39,058 nucleotides of DNA, taken from positions 1-39,058 of the forward strand of contig CACITD010000022.1 in assembly GCA_902589475.1 (NCBI GenBank), read 5' to 3'. Below the pieces are notes generated by a model, which was given only the letters and a program-made list of their open reading frames with translations, was not told where the DNA came from and ran no database searches. Within the stretch, counting starts at the first letter, position 1. Every line of letters starts with the position of its first letter. The position numbers and the translations under genes were made by a program. Source of the DNA: an uncultured Alphaproteobacteria bacterium (GTDB taxonomy: Bacteria > Pseudomonadota > Alphaproteobacteria > Thalassobaculales > Thalassobaculaceae). This document shows positions 34,856 to 39,058 of this stretch, piece after piece.

Positions 34856-34871
34856 TGCTTAAATGTAAGCA
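34856..34871. promoter_or_regulatory. Inverted repeat in the divergent promoter region of exported-protein genes
   Basis: TGCTTA-AATG-TAAGCA is a perfect 6-bp inverted repeat in the 244-bp region between the divergent exported-protein genes at 34710 and 34955. It could be an operator serving both. The rest of the region shows nothing distinct. Confidence 0.25.
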
Positions 34872-34954
34872 TAACAATCTGTGTATTTTTTGATAAGGTT
34901 GAAACAAGAGGACAATATTGCAGATTTTATTTTGAACCATTCTGGTGAATGCAG

Positions 34955-35434
34955 ATGAAGCAAAGTCTTTTTAGAATCCTATTATGTTCAATGTTTATAG
35001 CGTTAATACCTGCCAAGGTGTTCTCAGACGAAAAACAGTTGATAGAAAAATTTGGTTCTTTCTTTTTTGCGAAAATTGCTTACTCAGACTTAAAAGATTT
35101 GGAGACAGTCGGATACACGATTGGCATGGTAAAGTATTGCCCAACCGTTTCGAGTACGGACTACGGCACTTTCATAGAAAACATACACAACTGGCTAAAA
35201 GTAACAGCGACAGTATTTGAAAACCCAAAAGACTATGAAGGCTTTTTAAACAAGAGGTATTACTTCAAACTTAAATCTATAGTAGATAATAGTATTTCCG
35301 TTGGAGAAGGCGATGGATATATTTTAAGAAGAAGTTGGGACTATAAAAATAAGAAATGCCCGAATGCTCTAAGCACCCCGAGTATTTTTTCTGGTCCACG
35401 GGCATCTGATTTACGACGAATTATTGAAAGATGA
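34955..35434 (+). CDS. Exported protein of unknown function (159 aa)
   Basis: Not recognised. MKQSLFRILLCSMFIALIPA and the following KVFS form a signal peptide with cleavage probably before DEKQ. The mature protein has about 135 residues, mostly helical by composition, with Cys in VKYCPTVSS and KKCPNAL that may pair. An ATG two codons upstream (34949) is possible, but GGTGA fits the second ATG better. Its stop overlaps the ATG of the Sel1-repeat gene by four bases, so the two exported proteins are made from one message and may work together in the periplasm. Confidence 0.68.
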   Translation: MKQSLFRILLCSMFIALIPAKVFSDEKQLIEKFGSFFFAKIAYSDLKDLETVGYTIGMVKYCPTVSSTDYGTFIENIHNWLKVTATVFENPKDYEGFLNKRYYFKLKSIVDNSISVGEGDGYILRRSWDYKNKKCPNALSTPSIFSGPRASDLRRIIER

Positions 35435-36771
35435 GAAACTCACTCTTTTCGTTAATTCTCAGTTTGTTTTTCGTTGCGATTGCTTTGCCAGTTCAAGCAA
35501 CTGCTAACGCTGTGCAAAAGAATATAGAACTTAAACACAACGAGATAGAAACCGATCTTAAAAACGGCGAAAACGAGTCTGCTTACTACAAAAGCTTAGC
35601 TTTGCATCAATCTAAGAATCTAGTGGGAACATTCTGGTTGGGTTGGATGTACCATGAGGGTCTTTTTGTTCAGAAAGATCTTGAAAAGGCAGCACAGTAC
35701 TTATTCAAAGCCGCTAAAATCGATGAGAATTATATTCCAACAGGCAATGTGGAGGCTGCCTATTATTACGCTGCTCTTTTCGCCCTAGATCAAAAATCGA
35801 AATATTACAATATGGCACTTGCGTTGAAGTTTTTAGTTGCATGTCAAGAAATTGGCCATAAAGAAGCCACCTATCTACTTGGAAGAACATCACTTCGATT
35901 AAGTCTTAACGAAAATGCAAAAGACCCCGATTTTTTGAGGGAAAAAGCTGTAGAGAGCTTACGGAAAGCATCCGCACTGGGTAAAGTGGAAGCAAACTAC
36001 TTCTTGTATAAATTGGAACTTGAAGAAGCTGAAAAAGGTAGCATATCGAGTTTAACCACAATTGGAAAACTGACCGAAGCCGTAAACAAGAAAAATGAAT
36101 TTCAAGGGTTTGCGGCTAATGACATGGCTTTACTATATAAGAATGGACGATACGTTAGCAGAGATCTTAAAAAATATATATCTCTGCTAAAAAAATCAGC
36201 TAATTTAGGGTATGGTTTAGGTGCTTTAAATCTTGGAAAAGCTTATCTGGCTGGGGTTTTGGCGGATCCAGATTATGAGGCGGCAAGATTTTATTTAGAG
36301 TTTGCAAGCAAATACGACGAAAAACTGAAACGCGCCGCTGAGCATTCTCTTGAAGTACTTCAACACCAAGAAAATATGGAAAAATTAGCAAGATCTTTTC
36401 AACCAACTTTAGAACAAATAGATAATTTTTTAACAGCTCAAAACTTTTCGAATTTGCGCTCTAGTCGCGATAGTGGAGCCTCAAAATCTAACGCAGGAGT
36501 TTTGTCGATTGATTCCGCTTCCTCATACCAAAATGGATACCCGCGAATAGTACGTTTCACAAGAACAGGTGATGAAATACGGGGTTCTGACGGATCTAGG
36601 TTTAGGTTAAGAAACAATACTTTAAGGAGTTCGAAGGGTAGTCGTTACACAATAAATGGCAATAGAATTCGTGGTTCTAACGGCGTTACTTACAAAATAC
36701 GCGGGAATACTATACGTGGCTCTGATGGTACACGTTGTAGAACGTCGGGACGTACAACTCGCTGCTATTGA
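35431..36771 (+). CDS. Exported Sel1-repeat protein with C-terminal 15-residue repeats
   Basis: 446 residues, translationally coupled (ATGA) to the preceding exported-protein gene. A signal peptide (MRNSLFSLILSLFFVAIALP, cleavage near VQA) leads to Sel1-like TPR repeats, such as GTFWLGWMYHEGLFVQKDLE near residue 66, ANDMALLYKNGRYVSRDLKK and GALNLGKAYLAGVLADPDYE. Residues 382-441 are four tandem 15-residue units with consensus xIRGSDGSxYxIxGN, ending in TTRCY with Cys in the last unit and tail. Sel1 proteins usually scaffold protein complexes; here that would be in the periplasm or at the envelope. The basic, glycine-rich tail may bind an anionic surface. Function unknown. Confidence 0.8.
   Translation: MRNSLFSLILSLFFVAIALPVQATANAVQKNIELKHNEIETDLKNGENESAYYKSLALHQSKNLVGTFWLGWMYHEGLFVQKDLEKAAQYLFKAAKIDENYIPTGNVEAAYYYAALFALDQKSKYYNMALALKFLVACQEIGHKEATYLLGRTSLRLSLNENAKDPDFLREKAVESLRKASALGKVEANYFLYKLELEEAEKGSISSLTTIGKLTEAVNKKNEFQGFAANDMALLYKNGRYVSRDLKKYISLLKKSANLGYGLGALNLGKAYLAGVLADPDYEAARFYLEFASKYDEKLKRAAEHSLEVLQHQENMEKLARSFQPTLEQIDNFLTAQNFSNLRSSRDSGASKSNAGVLSIDSASSYQNGYPRIVRFTRTGDEIRGSDGSRFRLRNNTLRSSKGSRYTINGNRIRGSNGVTYKIRGNTIRGSDGTRCRTSGRTTRCY
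36574..36753 (+). repeat. Four tandem 45-bp coding repeats
   Basis: Four diverged 45-bp units in the 3' end of the Sel1-repeat gene encode 15-residue blocks (xIRGSDGSxYxIxGN). Protein-level similarity exceeds DNA-level similarity, which suggests an old, selected repeat rather than recent slippage. Confidence 0.75.
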
Positions 36772-36803
36772 AATTCGTGTAATGCATAACATTCCTCTCG
36801 CTA

Positions 36804-36915
36804 TTACATGAAGAAAAAACTATTCCCATAGCTCTCTTCTACATCACTTGATAACCATCCACCAATCTGATCAATTATCTCTTTAAGGCATCCAACTGTT
36901 CTTAACCTCTCTCAG
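36804..36915 (-). pseudogene. Decayed 3' end of a tyrosine recombinase, copy A
   Basis: Reading leftwards, the sequence encodes KEIIDQIGGW, then LSSDVEESYGNSF, after a two-base deletion relative to copy B, and ends at TAA. This is the C-terminal box of DUF6538-type integrases including the nucleophile Tyr region (SYG). It shares a 28-bp identical core with copy B (36854-36881 versus 37518-37545). It lies 28 bp behind the stop of the membrane-anchored gene on the same strand. No 5' part of the integrase is attached. Confidence 0.72.
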
Positions 36916-36943
36916 TCATCATTATAGATTAAGCAGAGTTAAA

Positions 36944-37393
36944 TCAGGACTTCAGAGCATCATCGATAAAGCTCATCCAAGGAATAGCTATGAGTTCCTT
37001 TTCCTTCAGATTTTCATAACAAGCCATAGAACCTGGGTAACTGAAAAAGTCTTTGGCCCTTGAACGAATAATTTTCCAACCATTTTCATTTTGTACAGTA
37101 GGCAGAGCCGATCCAAACAACCTCATTCTCTGTTCTATAAATTGTTCAAACTGAAATTTTTCGGTTTGGCTCAAACTATGAAAGTCTTCTCTTCCTTTTA
37201 TTACTAAAGCAGCATTTTCTTTACTGCTCCAGAAATGCAGCCATTCGCTATGAAGGAGATCTCTATTTGACTGATTAGCTAATTTCGACTGGACGACATT
37301 TTCTTTTAGTTCATATCCAACGAAAATGAGCGTTAGGAATATAGATAACGAGCCTATGATAGTGGCTATATTTGCTATTAATTTAAGCTCCAT
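36944..37393 (-). CDS. Membrane-anchored protein of an uncharacterised family (149 aa)
   Basis: An N-terminal helix (about residues 5-26, IANIATIIGSLSIFLTLIFVG) is followed by a charged, mainly helical domain (ELKENVVQSKLANQSNRDLL onward) that includes a W-x-x-F-W segment and SQTEKFQFEQFIEQRMRLF. This layout matches a widespread unnamed bacterial family with an N-terminal helix, a Q-x-x-x-N/S-rich start and a four-helix body. Function unknown. It is enclosed between two integrase 3' fragments, both in its own orientation, so it probably arrived as mobile cargo. The ribosome site is a modest GGAGAT. Confidence 0.68.
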   Translation of the reverse strand: MELKLIANIATIIGSLSIFLTLIFVGYELKENVVQSKLANQSNRDLLHSEWLHFWSSKENAALVIKGREDFHSLSQTEKFQFEQFIEQRMRLFGSALPTVQNENGWKIIRSRAKDFFSYPGSMACYENLKEKELIAIPWMSFIDDALKS

Positions 37394-37431
37394 GTGTAAT
37401 CTCCAGTAGCATAGTCAAATGAAGTCCGTGG

Positions 37432-37599
37432 TTAATAATTAATTATTTTAATAAGCCATTTCTCGATATTATCCAGAGGAAATCCATCGCCATAATTCTC
37501 TCCAACATCACTGGATGACCATCCACCAATCTGATCAATTATCTCCTTGGGGCATTCAACTGCTCTCAACCGATCTCTCATGGAGTCCTCAAAAGATTG
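37432..37599 (-). pseudogene. Decayed 3' end of a tyrosine recombinase, copy B
   Basis: Reads QSFEDSMRDRLRAVECPKEI, then IDQIGGWSSSDVGENYGDGF and PLDNIEKWLIKIINY before TAA. This is the C-terminus of a DUF6538-type integrase: the HxxR box (here Q-S-F-E, both catalytic residues lost), MRDRLRAV, GGW and the Tyr region ENYG. The frame is open but has no upstream integrase domains; in the same frame it runs back to the stop of the methyltransferase gene 34 bp away. An internal ATG at 37581 would give 49 residues, but this is a fragment rather than a gene. Confidence 0.78.
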
Positions 37600-37632
37600 C
37601 TCAACACATTTTTCGCTAATCAGGGTTGCAGA

Positions 37633-39058
37633 TTACTTCCACCCCACACAACAGTGCATTGGTCCAGAGAACATTAGTTGCTTCTCTATCTTTTGAGACG
37701 CTATTGCGGCTTCAAATTCTGCTTGCTCGTCTTGGTTAAGGTTCTGTTTTGCTCTTTGACGATATTGTTCGTAGACTAATCCAGTAGTGTCATCCTGATA
37801 TGCCGTGAACATATACGGAAAACAGACAAGACTATTAAAGTTGGCGCCTGATATTTTTGTGTAGAGCGTTTTGTCTGCGACACCATTTGCTCCGACCGTT
37901 TGAGGGGGAATGGTGATTTTTTTCATTAAGTTTTTTGAAAGGTCTAGATTCCACCATTGTGGCATATCAATCGCTCTTACTACTATCCCAATAACTCCAC
38001 CTGGCTTTAATACTCGATAAATCTCTTGCAGCGCCTTGATTGCGTTACACTCTTCCAGAACGGTAACGGAAAACACGGCATCTAGGGAATTATCTGGAAA
38101 TGGGATGTTGTTAGCATCACCAAGAACTAGGCTCAAGTGCCCTGCTTTAAAAGAATTGTTTTTGACTATAGTAGATTTCTCAAAAGAACTTAGCACTTTA
38201 AATCCTTCATTTTCCGCAAGTTGTGAACCCTCTCTTAGAAAGTATTTATTTATGTCGGCACCTACTACTGATAAATCTGGTCGTAGATTCAATACTTGTC
38301 GGCATAATGCGGCTGTTCCGCATCCAAGCTCAAGGACATGACCATCTGTTTTGATTTGCATTATTGATAATACTGACGACAACATTGTTTTATAGGATGG
38401 AAGAGCTGCCCTCGTCTCTAAAATTGGAACCCCACCTAAACTTGGACCAGTAAGCTTTATCACAGTAAATTCGACAGCTAAATTGTCAATTACAGGATCC
38501 CACTGGTTTGCTGCAAGGGAAAAGGGAAGAATAACTAAAGGGGGTCCGTTACCCTTTATCGTATAGCTTATATTTTCAACTGTTCCTTCTAAGGTTTTTG
38601 AACTGTAGCTTCTTTGACTAATTGGAATCGTTTTAAAAAATTTAGTTATGCTTTGTGTTAGGATGGTAGGATGATCATCTGCAATATCAGACCAAGCCAG
38701 GATTTCGTAATTTTCAATCTCGAAAACGTTGAGGTTTTTTATAACTGTTTTAAGTTTTTCACAAATCAATCTCGACGGGCCGTGATCACTATTGATAATC
38801 ATAGTACTTTTATCAAGCTTTTCGAAGATACTTGTATCAAGAGCATACGGTCCAATTATTCCGATACCTGCTATTTTTTCAGGATGCTCCGAGCAAAGTT
38901 TTTTTATGTCGTTTGTAACCTGCGTTGCGATAAATACTTCCTCTAAATTCAAGTGTTCAAGTACTTTATTTAATTGATTTGTTTGGTTCATAAGATATTT
39001 CTCACAATTAAAAGACTTGGGATACCATAGCGAGGATTTGTACTGTCGCACTTTTTTC
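37633..39058 (-). CDS. Alpha/beta-hydrolase-like plus SAM-dependent methyltransferase protein, partial at window edge
   Basis: At least 472 residues; the frame is open to the window edge, so the true start may lie outside (internal GTG at 39051, ATG at 38991). Residues about 20-140 resemble the C-terminal half of an alpha/beta hydrolase (HPEKIAGIGIIGP, a SDHGPSR loop, ADDHPTILTQSITKFF). About 155-215 resemble the N-terminal half of another (YTIKGNGPPLVILPF, WDPVIDNLAVEFTVIKLTGP). Then comes a class I methyltransferase: HVLELGCGTAALC binds SAM (near residue 237), VVGADIN, IPFPDNSLDAVFSVTVLEEC and VYRVLKPGG-type motif YRVLKPGGVIGIV. No GxSxG nucleophile is visible in this part. Substrate unknown. 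An integrase tail follows directly. Confidence 0.78.
   Translation of the reverse strand, partial: KKVRQYKSSLWYPKSFNCEKYLMNQTNQLNKVLEHLNLEEVFIATQVTNDIKKLCSEHPEKIAGIGIIGPYALDTSIFEKLDKSTMIINSDHGPSRLICEKLKTVIKNLNVFEIENYEILAWSDIADDHPTILTQSITKFFKTIPISQRSYSSKTLEGTVENISYTIKGNGPPLVILPFSLAANQWDPVIDNLAVEFTVIKLTGPSLGGVPILETRAALPSYKTMLSSVLSIMQIKTDGHVLELGCGTAALCRQVLNLRPDLSVVGADINKYFLREGSQLAENEGFKVLSSFEKSTIVKNNSFKAGHLSLVLGDANNIPFPDNSLDAVFSVTVLEECNAIKALQEIYRVLKPGGVIGIVVRAIDMPQWWNLDLSKNLMKKITIPPQTVGANGVADKTLYTKISGANFNSLVCFPYMFTAYQDDTTGLVYEQYRQRAKQNLNQDEQAEFEAAIASQKIEKQLMFSGPMHCCVGWK

Noticed and set aside
37432-37581. A free-standing 49-aa gene (MRDRLRAVEC start)
   Set aside because: The sequence is the C-terminal end of an integrase, with homologous codons continuing upstream of the ATG and a second decayed copy nearby.

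Overview
The window looks like a chromosomal segment of a marine-type alphaproteobacterium with an AT-rich genome (roughly 40 % GC by eye). Reasons: the gene set (two amidase-signature enzymes, an N-acyl-D-amino-acid deacylase, a long acyl-CoA dehydrogenase of the FadE/DmdC type, a PucG-like aminotransferase, DUF2817, DUF6165 and several Fe(II)/2-oxoglutarate oxygenases) and integrase debris of the DUF6538 type, common in alphaproteobacteria. The taxonomic call is inference. No rRNA, tRNA, CRISPR array or complete insertion sequence was seen.

Region 1 (1-14 kb): amidase; D-aminoacylase plus a short-chain dehydrogenase on the minus strand; a divergent sulfate-activation operon (cysD and a cysN-cysC fusion) with a recognisable promoter; a second amidase with a small membrane ORF behind it; an AlkA-like glycosylase; a PAS-GGDEF-EAL protein in tandem with a single-pass membrane protein of unknown function; an SRAP/HMCES-type DNA-protein crosslink protein; a CysQ-like phosphatase that would remove PAP left by the sulfate pathway; and a two-domain VOC protein.

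Region 2 (14-28 kb): Sua5, then mainly carbon catabolism: a GlcD/D-2-hydroxyglutarate-type FAD oxidoreductase overlapping a serine hydrolase, an acyl-CoA dehydrogenase, a D-2-hydroxyacid dehydrogenase, a hot-dog thioesterase, a GNAT, a PucG-like aminotransferase, CoA-transferase subunits A and B, a DUF2817 metallopeptidase-like protein and a 3-hydroxyacyl-CoA dehydrogenase. The CoA-transferase subunits, normally adjacent, are separated here by the aminotransferase gene on the opposite strand. Several products could meet in glycolate/glyoxylate and short acyl-CoA metabolism.

Region 3 (27-34 kb): an O-antigen-ligase-like protein coupled to DUF6165, a PhyH dioxygenase, a dimeric alpha/beta-barrel protein, two tiny membrane-type ORFs, a small membrane protein, a TauD-type dioxygenase and a TPR protein with a C-terminal 2OG-Fe(II) oxygenase domain. 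Three different Fe(II)/2OG oxygenases thus lie within about 5 kb.

Region 4 (34-39 kb) is an accessory island. It opens with a 48-codon N-terminal stub of a DUF6538-type tyrosine recombinase preceded by a perfect 10-bp inverted repeat. It then carries three exported proteins (one a Sel1-repeat protein with four C-terminal 15-residue repeats), a membrane-anchored protein and a large partial alpha/beta-hydrolase-like/methyltransferase protein. Each of the last two genes is followed in the same orientation by a decayed copy of the 3' end of an integrase of the same family. This repeated unit of unrelated cargo gene plus integrase tail is the most unusual structure in the window.
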